A DNA stretch of 64,000 nucleotides, from assembly GCA_025504975.1 (NCBI GenBank), contig JANUWI010000003.1, positions 2,852,001-2,916,000 of the forward strand. The letters are read 5' to 3'. Below are positions 42,685 through 53,558 of the stretch, one piece after another. This DNA comes from Plenodomus lindquistii. Lineage: Eukaryota > Ascomycota > Dothideomycetes > Pleosporales > Leptosphaeriaceae. Position 1 is the first letter of the stretch. The number at the start of each line of letters is the position of its first letter. The translations under genes were made by a program, and so were the position numbers. Under the pieces are notes generated by a model. The model saw only the letters and a program-made list of their open reading frames with translations, did no database searches and was not told the origin of the DNA.

Positions 42685-43140
42685 ATGGGGTGCTGGCGAG
42701 CCCTTTTCAAGCTGGCTTCCCGGGGACGAAACATGAAGATCGGATTGGAGGTTTTTCAAGTGCTCACAGCAGACCCATGCAGTTCAGTCGCAGGCGATTT
42801 GGGAGAAGAGGATAGATCCGCGCATCAAGGTCTCCAGCACAGGTGCCTTTGCAGGACAGAAACATCAAACTTTTCATCCATCCTTTTGAGACGCTCGCAG
42901 CAGGCCCATGCCTCAATTGTCGCCAGTTTTGGAGAACACAACAGACACGCACATCCAGCCCACACATCTTTCTTTCCAGTCACGCATATAAACCTCTGGC
43001 CTGATATTCAGAACCAAAAACCGGCGCAGAGGGCGCAGACATGGCACGCCTATGTTTCCATTTCAAGACTGGGTTCTTTCCAGGGCGGAAACATTAGCAT
43101 TCTTCTTCCGTGTTTTTGAAGTGCTCACAGCGCAGAACTA
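42685..43140 (+). repeat. Three-copy repeat with a TATA box in its last interval
   Basis: GCTCACAGC(A)G...CCATG blocks occur at 42762, 42893 and 43123, each preceded by a GGACGAAACAT-like and a GTTTTTCAAG-like segment. The GCGCAGACATGG block at 42678 recurs at 43034. The frames from ATG 42685 and ATG 43041 give MGCWRALFKLASRGR and MARLCFHFKTGFFPGR, which align as Mx6FKx5GR. TATAAA at 42987 lies 54 bp before the second of these ATGs. Confidence 0.65.
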
Positions 43141-43522
43141 TGGGGGAGGATGATCAACTTTTGGAAACACAGACGCGAGAGTGCGGTGTGTGGTGGTGAT
43201 GGGAGGAGAGAAAGGTGTGGAGGAGGTGGGAGTATTTATGCTGTTTTTTTTGCGCGCTAGGAGAAAGTCATGGTTGGGGGGGTGGGTGCGTGAGCGGGCA
43301 GTGTTCGAGTGAGGGGAACATGTAGTCGAGGTTGCACTTTCGAAACAGTGACCGACACGCGTTATCACGGGCAGCGGAGGAACAAAGTCATGCATGTATG
43401 TGTGGGTATATTTCGATTTCTCCCAAAACCGCTGCTCCGACGGTATCGCATACCACTCCTCCAAATCCCCAATCACCACTCAATACTCTCATTACTTATC
43501 ATACACACACCCTCCATTTTTT

Positions 43523-46500
43523 TCACCCATCAAGCACCCCACTCTCCTTCAAACTCCTAAACAGATCCGGCTCCAGGAACTTGCTAATCGTCACATCCTC
43601 CGCGAGTCCCTTTCTCCTTCTCGTCTTGAGCACAAAGTCGCGCGCGAGTTGCTGTGCGGTGGCTGGTTCGAGCGGACGCGTTGAGATTTCCTTGTCGAGC
43701 GGGTCACCGGGGACAATGTTCCAACGGTCGAAGACGAGCGAGAGGGAGACTTGGCCTTGGGTATGTATCTATGGGGATACGTTAGTTTTGAGCAAATGGG
43801 AGAAAGGGTGGGGGAAAGGGTTGGGAGAACGAACCCTGAGATCGGTCTCGAAACCAAAGGAGTCGATGACCGGGATCAGACCGCGCACGTTGTATAGTGG
43901 TGTGCCCGCAATGGGTCCATCCTGCAGCACGTGTCCTCTTCTCCGTGCGAGGACGGTGTAGAGACTACTCTTTGTATCTGCGGGACCGACCATGCTGCAC
44001 GAGTACATTGGCTCCATTAGTCGTGGGCTGGCCATTAGGAAACTGGAGTAGCAGGCTCGTCGACTGGTGGGAATGATTTGACCGCCTCCTCGGAAAATGG
44101 CTTCGGGTGCTAGCTCGACATCTGTGATGCGGAATTTGGTGTTGCGGATGGGCTCTTCGCAGAGGGGGCCTTCTCGAGTTGCCCAGCTGAAGCCTTGTCG
44201 TAGGGTATCTCGCACTGTGCGGAGAGTTTTTGAGTCGACTTCTGAGGGTAGCGTGTCGTTTTGTAGGATATTAGCACCCATGTCGTCTGGTCCAAATGCC
44301 CAGATATTTCGAGATGCCAGGAGATCGTAACCATAGTTCTCTTCGAAGAATTTTCCGACCACACGCACAGGGTCTTTGATGTTGACCTTGCCAGCTTCGA
44401 TATCTTCAGCAATTCCAGGATCCAACGGCTCCGCAATCATGGTAAGCTTGTTCTTCTTGTTGGGTGTGAGGGCGTAGCATTTCATGGCGGACATCTCTAC
44501 GACGGTCTCGCAGAAACGTGTGACGGGATCGGAGACCTTGATCTCCATGTCAGCATATAACCGACGAAGATCGTGTAATACACAGTCCATGTACAGCTCG
44601 CCCGTACCAAGGACAACGTGCTCTCCAGATTCTTCGACTTTGGTGGTAATGAGGGGGTAGGACTTGTTGATCTTGCGCAGACCGTCAAGCATTTTGGGCA
44701 GTTCGGAGGGATTGATCGGTTCCACGGCGACCTTGAATACTGATTCAAAGAAGTGGCGGATGGGTCTGAAAATGTACGCGTCTTCGTCGTCGGGAAGTTT
44801 GGAGGCAACAATGGTCGCTGTCTTCACGATCGAATTGTCGACACCGCCTAGTAGGACCCAGTTGCCGGCGGGTACGCCGCTGACGGGAATATTATACCTT
44901 GACTGCGCTATCCATGTATCTGTCATGGTCGCCACGACCATGTCTTCCTCATCTTCCAGTGTGTAGCCTTCCCCGAGCACTCGCACAGACTGTGGAGAAG
45001 TGGCGGTACCACTCATTACACGGCCAAGAGCCGTGAACGATTTCGCATCTGTCGCATTGAACAGTTTGGTAACGTGTATAACCAAAGGTCCGTCCTGGTC
45101 GCACTTCTCCATTGCTTGCGCGGTTTTTGAATCGAGTGGACCAGTGTAGTGCCGCTGTAGCATCCTTTTCGCGCCCTCGGCCGGTGACGGGACGTGTTGG
45201 GTGATCATGTCAACAAATCCTAGGGAAGGACCAAAATATTGTTGGCAAACCAGGCGCATCAATTCCTTCGCATCTGTCTTATACTCTGAAGGCTTCAATC
45301 GTATGCCCAAAGATTCTAAAGTGTCCTTCAGATCCTCTGAACTCTCACTAAGGGTATGCGAGTATAGCTTGTAGACGGGCTCCAGAATCCAATGTACGAA
45401 CGACCGTTGCGAGCCCTCCTCTTGCCTTTTGCGACTGAACTTGCGGCTTCCGGGGTTGTAGAAAATGTCGCCCCAAAGTCGCATCGCGAACTTTTCAATG
45501 TCCAAGCCCTTCATTGGCACACCGAAACCAGGTAGTCGCGAGGGTCCAGGGTAGAAGTCGGAGTACATCTTTGCGAATGACTGTATGGTGAAGCTCCAGC
45601 GCATGCTCGAGCAGGCGAAGGTGACGTTGCCTTTCTCAGGGCTTACACGTCTGCTCTCGCCTCGACCTGGAATCGTGTTCTCAATGACGGTATTGACCTC
45701 TTCAATCACATGCTTGATCTTGAAGTAGGCGTCGCTTGGTGGTAGCTTCAGCTCCAGGATTAGGCGGTCGATTTTGTTAACGACCAATGTAAGGGGCAGA
45801 TCTTCCAATACTGCATGTTTGATGATTTGCTCAGTGTTGACTTGTACGCCTTCCACCACGTCTACCACAAGAACGACGCCGTCTACGAGGCGCAGAGATG
45901 CTGCGACTTCGTCGGCAAAGTTTACGTGTCCGGGCGTGTCGAGGATGTTGAAGAGATGCGACTTCAACTTTGTGTTCTGTAGGACGAGGGACATGGGCGC
46001 AGCCTTGATCGAGAGGCCCCGCTCGCGTTCGAGCACGTGTACGTCTGTGTATCGCAGTTGCTCTTCCCTCTTGCGCCCCTTCTTGTAGTCCAGCCGGTCC
46101 TGAATATCGTGGGACTCCATGACCAGCGCGTCCATAAAGGCTGTCTTTCCGTGGTGCAAGTGTCCAGCAATTGCAATGTTTCGTATTTGGTCGGGGAAGT
46201 TCATCAGATCCGTCAGAAGCTCTCGCGAATGGAACACTGGCGGCAGGTCTGTCTCCTGGATTGTGAACTTCCTCTGCACGACGGGCGCAATGATGGGCTG
46301 TGCCAGCGACTGGGTATCTTCCTCCTGTACGAGCACTTCGACATCGGGGCCATAGACGTCGGCGGCGGAGGGGTAGTATTGCTTGTCTTCGTGGAGGACT
46401 ACGGCGTTGGAGGGGCCCTCGTCGACCTCCATCAGCTGCTGGTCGTTGGCCTCTTCCTCTTCATCGTCGAGGACATAGGCGTCGGCAGCCTCGCCGGTGC

Positions 46501-46619
46501 TCTGGACATCGTCATCGGACTCGGCCTCGCCAATGAAATTGCCAAACCTGTGCCATGTCAGTCGCGTAATCACGTGTAGTTGAGAGGCGGTCTTCGTACT
46601 CGTCATAAAGGTCGTCCAT
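43523..46619 (-). CDS. SNU114: U5 snRNP GTPase Snu114 (EFTUD2)
   Basis: Three exons: 46619-46600 (20 nt), 46547-43835 and 43768-43523. Introns are 52 and 66 nt, and the frame closes at 992 residues. The tiny first exon gives MDDLYDE and splices to FGNFIGEAESDDD, the expected Snu114 start. An acidic N-terminal region is followed by an EF-2-like GTPase: AGHLHHGKT (G1), DTPGHVNF (G3), NKID (G4). EF-2-like domains II-V follow, ending with SFGFETDLR, IHTQGQ, then VPGDPLDKEI and TRRRKGLAEDV. Snu114 is the U5 GTPase that controls Brr2 during spliceosome activation and disassembly. It shares a 352-bp promoter with ERG10. Confidence 0.96.
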
Positions 46620-46971
46620 GGCTGCGATGCGCGTCAATGCAGCGGCAATGAATGACATGCGCGCCGGCCCAGCTTGCAGCTCGTCGCAAAAGTTCCCAGG
46701 CGCGGCGCCATGGTTTTGCCTAGCGTCCGCGGATGGTTGGAGGGCGGTGAAGAACAGTGCACGGCGTGGGCCAATCGGCGGGCGGTTCCTGCAGGGACAA
46801 ATGCCAGAAGACGCGCCTACGGAGTCCGAAAGAACTAATCTATCATCTGCCACGGCCCACGTCTGCCCTTGGCCTGTTGGGAGGGCATCTTCGGGCTTAT
46901 TTGCTGTTTACTCTGCCTTTCCGCCTCTGCTCTGCATTTGCACACTTTTCACATTCACGATACCTGCAAAA
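46620..46971. promoter_or_regulatory. SNU114-ERG10 bidirectional promoter
   Basis: 352 bp between the two ATGs. CCAAT occurs at 46771-46775 in plus orientation, near the middle. The ERG10 side ends in a CT-rich leader. No TATA box, consistent with two housekeeping genes. Confidence 0.6.
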
Positions 46972-48438
46972 ATGGCGTCTCTCCCTCCCGTCTACATTGT
47001 CTCGGCTGCGCGCACGCCTACCGGCCAATTTCTAGGGTATGTTTTCTGGGCGAAGGCTAGGTACGCGGGGCACTAGAACATCGCCAACTCATGCCACAAC
47101 AGCTCCCTCGCTAGCTTGACTGCTGTACAGCTGGGCTCGCATGCCATCAAGGGTAAGTCGGTCTCGAGTAGTCAAACAGCCCATATCATCACTGTTGTGA
47201 CGGCCGGCCCCAGAACGATACTAACGTCAGCACGTAGCTGCCGTGGAACGCGCTGGTCTCAAGCCTGAGAACATCGACGAGGTCTTTGTCGGCAATGTCC
47301 TCTCCGCCAAGTAAGACACCAATGCAACATCGCCCACGCCTCTCCTGACACACTGTCGCAGTCTCGGCCAGAACCCCGCCCGCCAGTGCGCCATTGGCGC
47401 TGGCCTCCCCGAGTCCACCATCGCAACCACCGTCAACAAGGTCTGCGCCTCTTCGATCAAGGCCCTGATTATCGGCGCCCAGACCATCATCACCGGCAAT
47501 GCCGACATTGTTGTCGCAGCCGGTACCGAGAGCATGTCCAACACCCCCCACTACCTCCCCAACATGAGGAATGGTGCCAAGTTCGGCGACCAGTCGCTGG
47601 TCGACGGTGTGCTCAAGGACGGTCTCACAGACGCTTACAAGAAGGAGCACATGGGTCTCCAGGGAGAGGAGTGCGCCGACGACCATGGTTTCTCGCGTGA
47701 GGAGCAGGACGAGTACTGCATCCGTTCATACAAGAAGGCCATCGCCGCGCAAGAGGCTGGATACTTCAAGGAGGAAATTGCCCCAATCGAGGTCCCAGTC
47801 GGCCGCGGAAAGCCACCAGTCGTTGTCGACAAAGACGACGAGCCCAAGAACGTGAGTACAGTGCTTACCTACCCAACCCTGGTTCAGTAATCCTAGGTCC
47901 ACTGGCTAACCTCCTTCAGTTCAACGAGGCTAAGACACGCACCCTCCGCCCATCTTTCAAGCCCAAGGACGGCACTGTCACCGCCGCAAACGCTTCGCCG
48001 CTGTCCGACGGTGCCGCCGCCCTCGTCCTCGCCTCGGAAGCGGCCGTAAAGCAGTACAACCTCAAGCCCATTGCCAAGATTCTCGGTTGGGGTGATGCTG
48101 AGCAGAACCCATCCAAGTTCACCACTACACCTGCACTCGCTATTCCCAAGGCTTTGAAGCACGCTGGTGTTGACAAGTCTGCAGTTGACGCTTTCGAGAT
48201 TAACGAGGCCTTTAGCGTTGTCTCGCTCGCCAACATGAAGATTCTCGGCATCACCGAGGACAAGGTCAACATCAACGGTGGCGCTGTTGCGCTTGGTCAC
48301 GCCCTGGGCGCCTCAGGTGCCAGGATCACTACCACCTTGATCAACGTTCTGAGGGAGAAGAAGGGCAAGGTTGGATGCGCCGGTATTTGCAACGGCGGTG
48401 GTGGCGCGTCCGCCATCGTTATCGAGTCCCTGCAGTAG
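46972..48438 (+). CDS. ERG10: Acetyl-CoA C-acetyltransferase (acetoacetyl-CoA thiolase)
   Basis: Five exons: 46972-47036, 47103-47152, 47238-47310, 47362-47851 and 47920-48438. All introns are GT-AG and the product has 398 residues. Thiolase signatures are present: acyl-accepting Cys91 in VNKVCASSIKAL, His353 in NGGAVALGHALGASGAR and Cys383 in CAGICNGGGGAS. The enzyme condenses two acetyl-CoA to acetoacetyl-CoA, the first step of the mevalonate/ergosterol route. There is no C-terminal SKL-like signal (ends ESLQ) and no basic presequence, which points to the cytosolic Erg10 form rather than a peroxisomal or mitochondrial thiolase. The intron at 47153-47237 has an unused AG ten bases upstream of the true acceptor. 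Confidence 0.96.
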
Positions 48439-49477
48439 ATATCCAACACCACTTACGCATAACGATTCATAGTGACCAAGAGTAATTATCGAACGAGGAA
48501 GAGACCAATTTAGGACCACTGTCCGCTCGCGCAATTGAATTTGCGCATATCCATGGATGTTAATGCCTGATTTATATGCCTGATTTATGCACCACGGGAC
48601 GACACCATTCGTTGGCCAAAAGCGTCGTTTCGAGACAAGGACTCGCTTCGCATGCGCCTAAGCGCTCATTGGCTGACAGCATTCCACTTCTATCGCAACC
48701 TCACGCGCCCTACGTTTCAAACCACCACCCACACAAATCACAGCTCCCAGAGACCAATTCCAGAGGATCCAGAATAGAGTCACAAACGACCTATTGACGG
48801 GCCGTCACATCCAGACCCCACCGTCTCCAGGATCACCGTTGCATTGCGTTTCACGCCCACGCCCCAATGGCCTCTCCCTCCGTCCCCAATTCCCATGAAA
48901 CACAGACTGTCTGGCCAACAGCGATCGCTCTGTCGGGCTGAGCCCTTACCTTGGGTATCTGTATGGCTCATGCAGGGTCCCATTCATCAAGGCAGGCGGG
49001 TAGGCAAAATATCTTGCCCTTGCGAGTTTTGCCTGGAACCATGTCTGGGATCGGTACCTACGCGGCAGCAGGCTTGTGAATTTGATTGAAACAACGCGTA
49101 ACTCTTTACTTCCATGGTTGGAGCGGGCAAGGCTGATTTGCTTGTTTGCACATCACATCACCCCCGATGGAACTAGTCGGTTTCTGGTATCTCCGCCTAG
49201 ACTGGACTGCGATTTTGAGCTGCGAGGGCGAATCGAGGGGTGGGTGGGGACATGGCGTCAAAACGCAACGCACTGTCGTCCGCGTTCGTGTGCGATGTGA
49301 GCTATATAGATAGGAGGGGGGTCGCCTCCTGTTGGCCTGGTCCCGTTACGTTGGAATCTTCAACACCCGGTCGGTTCACTTCTTTGTGCACTTTGTTTCT
49401 CTTTTCTTTCTAGCGTCTAGTACGCAAGTCACTCATTCAGGTTTTCTACTTTGACTTTTTTTTTTTGCGTCTTGACG
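48439..49477. other. ERG10-GH16 intergenic region
   Basis: About 1 kb. It holds the ERG10 3' region and, at the right, the glucanase promoter (TATA at 49303). A T-run precedes the GH16 ATG (about 49455-49466). No other gene supported. Confidence 0.5.
49303..49309 (+). promoter_or_regulatory. TATA box of the GH16 gene
   Basis: TATATAG, 169 bp upstream of the ATG at 49478, followed by a CT-rich leader with TTTCTCTTTTCTTTC. A strong TATA fits a secreted enzyme expressed at a high or regulated level. Confidence 0.5.
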
Positions 49478-51398
49478 ATGCGGTTTTTCAGCACACTCCT
49501 TCCGGCTGCGGTCCTGGTACAGACGAGCATAGCTGGCTATGTGTTGCAGGATGATTATATGACGGACTTCTTTGGTGGTTTTGACTTCTTCACCGGACCT
49601 GATCCTACGGAAGGTGTGTATGATACAACACTATGAGTAGTATATTTATTAACTGATACAAGGTTTCGTGGACTATGTCGATGAATCCACAGCTCAGAAG
49701 ACCGGCCTCATCAACACCACTTCAAACTCCGTGGTACAATGGGGAGTAGACTTCGAGAACAAGACGCCCGAGGGTAGACCCAGTGTTCGCATCACGAGCA
49801 AGAAGAGCTACGACAGCGGCCTGATCGTTCTTGACGTCGCACACATGCCATTCGGCTGCGGTACATGGCCCGCGTAAGTCTATCCACCACCACAGCCCTA
49901 CCTACTTTCAAACTTACAGTCCCACAGATTCTGGACCGTTGGACCAGACTGGCCTCGCAACGGCGAAATCGACATTCTGGAAGGTGTAAACGACCAAACC
50001 AACAACGCCATGACACTGCACACAGGACCAGGATGCCAAATCGGCGAAGACACGACTCTATTCGCTGGCACCGTCGACTCACCAAACTGCGACATCGCTG
50101 CAATAGGCCAATCAAAGAACAAAGGATGTTCAATCGAGCACCCCACACGACAGAGTTACGGTGCGGGCCTCAACGCCATCGGAGGAGGCGTCTACGCAAC
50201 ACAATGGACCGATGAAGCGATCAGCATATTCTACTTCCCCCGCGACGCAATTCCAGAGGATGTACTCGGCGACAGCCCGGACCCAAGCGGATGGGGCAAG
50301 CCAGCGGCCAAGTTCACGGGTGGCTGTGATATTGCCGAGACGTTCAAGAAGCAGCAGATTGTCTTTGACACGACGTTTTGTGGTCAGTGGGCTGGAAGTA
50401 AAGCTGTGTGGGATGCTAGCTCTTGCTCGAAGAAGGCGGCGACGTGCGAGGAGTGGGTGAGGGATAACCCTGAGGCGTTTAGTGAGGCGTACTGGACCAT
50501 CAATGCTTTGAAGGTGTATCAGGATAATGGCGAGGCGGCGCCTCCCGTGTCGCCTTCTCCTAGTTCACTCCCGGAGAGCAGTGCAGTCCAGACTGTGGTC
50601 CCTGTTCCTACGGCTGAGAGCAGTTCGTCGGTTGAAGCTCCTGCTGTGTCTTCCGGGTACGCTGTACCCTCGGAGATTCCCACATCACCAGCTCCAGCTG
50701 TCCCAACGACATCAGACGTCCCCATCCCATCTACCTCTGTAGTCCCCGCCCCCATCCCAACAAGCGAAGCCATCCCCGAAGAACCCGCCGCAACCCCCAC
50801 AGTCTCCGCCGCACCACTCCCTTCAAAGGAACCCGCCGCTCAACCTCCACCCCAAGCCCCCAAGCCCAGCGACTCACCAGCCTCAGCACCCCCAGTCCGA
50901 CCAACACGCCCCGCTAGCCCCCAACGCCCAGCACCCACCGGCCCAGGAGGCATGCCCGGCTTCAACTGGCCCGGTTCTAATCCCGACTCAGACTCGGGCT
51001 CTCAACCGGACGACACACCCGCCCCATCCCCATCCCCATCCGCAATAACATCTGCCGCGCCCCTCCCCTCGGCCACCGGCGCCCCAGCTCAACCTGAACC
51101 CCAACCTCCAGGCAGCGCCCCCGTCCCCGTCCCCGCCCCAGCTCAACCTTCAAACGCCGGCCCAGTAGTCCAAGTTCCTGCCCCTGACCCCGCCCCCGCA
51201 CCACCAAATGCGGCGGCCCCCGCCGCACCTGTGGTAACGAACATCGTGCCATTGATCAAGACGGTGGTTCAAACTGTTTATGCGACCGTGACATATGATC
51301 CTGAGGCTACGCCTGCCCCCGCGGCGCGGAAGGTGAAGAGGAATAGACATGGGAGGGAGATGAGGATGAGGTTGGGTAGGCATCATGGGAGGATTTGA
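49478..51398 (+). CDS. Secreted GH16 endo-beta-1,3(4)-glucanase-like protein
   Basis: Three exons: 49478-49613, 49663-49873 and 49928-51398; 605 residues. Signal peptide at about 1-19. The GH16 domain (about 25-310) carries the catalytic motif NGEIDILEG, with Glu129 as predicted nucleophile, Asp131 assisting and Glu134 as acid/base. Flanking WTVGPDWP and the CGTWPAFW block are typical of the fungal mixed-linkage or laminarinase-type group. About 250 residues of Pro/Ser/Ala-rich sequence follow, without a GPI signal, and the extreme C-terminus is very basic (RKVKRNRHGREMRMR). It probably acts on wall or plant beta-glucans in the extracellular space; the exact specificity cannot be read from sequence. 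Confidence 0.9.
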
Positions 51399-52038
51399 TT
51401 TAGGAGAGAGGAGAGATAGGGGAAGTGACTACTGGTTAGTTGCTATGCGGGTGGATGGAGGATGGAGGAGAATGATGGTGGATTTTGATACCCAGTTTTT
51501 TCTTGTATATATCATTGTAAACTCTCCGAATATATCCAGAGATCGTTGTTTCATCTCCCAATCTGTGCCACTCTCCAATTTGTCCGCTGTGAGGGCTCGC
51601 GCTGGAACTTTGAGCCACAATTGTCCATGTTGGGGTGTTGGCTCAATGCAGAAAGAAAGCAGATCGTGTTCGTGGACTCGAATCGCCGTAAGTTGCGGCA
51701 TGTGGTGACGTGGTGGTGGATGCTGTTACGTGCTTAGTATGCAAGAGACATTGAAAGGGTTCACCGACCAGTCGATATGGAGTTTCGCTCACATCTTGAT
51801 TGTGGTAACGTGATAGGAACCGGTCTTGCGCCACGTATAAACTTACCGTAGAGAGCCGAACAATCGACGCAGTCGAAGAATTTTTCTTGGCCATGCAGTG
51901 CCTTTGGGTGGATATTAGTTCAGCTAAAGGTCTTCTGAAGCAGGCAAACTTACAGGATGATGGGCACTGAGGTCCCTTTCCTCACAGTGAAGTTGCCGGA
52001 GACAGTGTTAGACTGACCCTCCACGTCTGTGTCTCGCC
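51399..52038. other. GH16 3' region and intergenic
   Basis: About 640 bp. On the minus strand 51.84-52.04 kb contains several good donor and acceptor signals downstream of the LPxEIRN gene, so that gene may have more exons here (see findings). Otherwise nothing supported. Confidence 0.4.
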
Positions 52039-52718
52039 TTATTCAGAAACGTACTTTCGAGGAGTGTACCGTGTCCATGTGAAGTCAACTTCTCGATAAC
52101 CGTGATGGAACTCAGTCCAACGCGGCTCACGCGGCTCACGCCAAGTCACCACTCCCCCTCCCATAAGTCCCACAATCTCTCGGCCAATGCGTTCTATATG
52201 TTTCGGTAATATGACACACTGCAACTGAATCCGCTCTAATTTCCCATAAGTAGCCACTCGTGGTAGCAGGCGAGCGGTATGTCTGCTGATACCCTTCTCA
52301 CTGTAGTCATACGGCGTGTAGAAATCAAATACACCCGGGACGAGCTCTATGGCGGTAATGGCTCCACGTTGGGCATCTGTCAGAGTCCGTTTTAGCTGTT
52401 TGCGGAGGCTGTACGATGACCCTGAGAGTTCCCCGTGCGAAAAGGGAAGTAGTTTCGTCTCGGTGGACGTCTGGCGGCATGTCATCGAAAGTGCCAGGTG
52501 GTGGTCAGGGCAGAACCAGCCATGTTCAGAACCTGGTTCCTCAGCTGTCAAGACGGCATCTCCGAACACGTAGCTGTAGATAATGTTGCGTATCTCGCCG
52601 GGCAGCCTGAGTAAAGGAGATTCGAGCTGGTTGCGCGCAGTCCTCGAATCATCGTCAGCGCGGTTTTCTGAGATCAAGATAACCTCACTTACAGAGCATC
52701 AGCTTGGAGGTTCGACAT
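52039..52718 (-). CDS. LPxEIRN-motif protein A (F-box-like, unknown)
   Basis: Modelled as two exons, 52718-52693 (26 nt) and 52642-52039, with a 50-nt GT-AG intron and CTGAC branch point; 209 residues. The splice joins MSNLQADAL to TARNQLESPLLRLPGEIRNIIYSYV, which lines up with the start of paralogue B (52% of the first 25 residues, by eye). The SPLL.LP.EIRN block is a common N-terminal signature of dothideomycete proteins with an F-box-like or 2EXR fold; their substrates are unknown. A duplicated REPREPR near the C-terminus comes from a 10-bp repeat in the DNA. The C-terminus may be longer through a donor at the end of the last exon. Confidence 0.7.
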
Positions 52719-53558
52719 TCTTGCGGCAGGCGCGCCAGCGCGATGAGTACCATCTTCTCGAGACATCGTGCTGGACATGCTTGTCGGTGCCTCTGATGAG
52801 GGCGTGAAGGAAGGCGTTTAGGAAAGGTCGCCTTGTGTGGGTGGTGTGTAGACCAGATCAGCGACTTACGTGGAGGGTGTGTGATTGATGGAGGAAGGAG
52901 CTTGAAAGTCTTGTGGATGTGTGGAGAGGGGCAATCGCGACTGCCGCGCTAGTGGCGTAACTGCAGGTGAAGGTGAGAGCAATATTGGACTGACAGCAGT
53001 ATTGCGACATGTGAACCTTGCACTCCAGTCATCGGCACAGCGACGCCTCAATGCACGCTTATGTTAGCTACTAACTTGTTTGTGAAATTTCATTTTGCTT
53101 TGAGATCTATGTTGCTACCCTAGGTGCTGGTTGTGCCTCACGATGTGTGGCGGGACCTGACGCCCAATACTCAGTGCCGGTAGCTCGTTATTTCTAGGTT
53201 ACCCTCATAATGCTAATGCTAGAAGTCGTGATTTGCACTCTCAGGCCTGAGATGAGATTGTTGCGACCACTCCAGATTGAGAACGCTCGAGATCCCGAAT
53301 CATTCAAACAATCCCACTCGAGTACAACTTCTTTCGGTGTTTTATCTCGTGCAGAGATCCTATCCGACTTCGGTTCCTAAGATTCCGATTGACAATTGTG
53401 CAGAATTGTCAATCAGATTCTCGCTGCCAGGGCTAGGACACAGTCCAGTCGGCACTTTGAGCAGCAGGTGCATCGTCGCTCGCTGGAATGGCACGGCCGT
53501 TCCACCTGGAGCTGTCAGTCTTACTATTCAACAGTTCAACAGAGCGCTTCAGGGACCC
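52719..53558. other. Region between the two LPxEIRN paralogues
   Basis: About 840 bp between the start of A and the stop of B. Both genes are on the minus strand, so this is the promoter of A plus the 3' region of B. A plus-strand 184-codon frame at 53277-53831 overlaps gene B and is a shadow. No repeat found. Confidence 0.45.

Larger units (their letters stand above)
41467..43522. other. TATA-unit block C (2.1 kb, no conventional gene)
   Basis: Downstream of the orphan gene and of the SNU114 stop. It holds a 55-bp tandem array (42202-42528), a longer three-copy repeat (42685-43140), a good TATA box at 42987 and a weak one at 41984. Composition is normal. A 144-codon ATG frame at 42685-43119 is made entirely of the repeat. 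Confidence 0.5.

Noticed and set aside
49865..50215. Plus-strand Arg-rich frame inside the GH16 gene
   Set aside because: Out-of-frame shadow; the GH16 frame has the catalytic motif and signal peptide.
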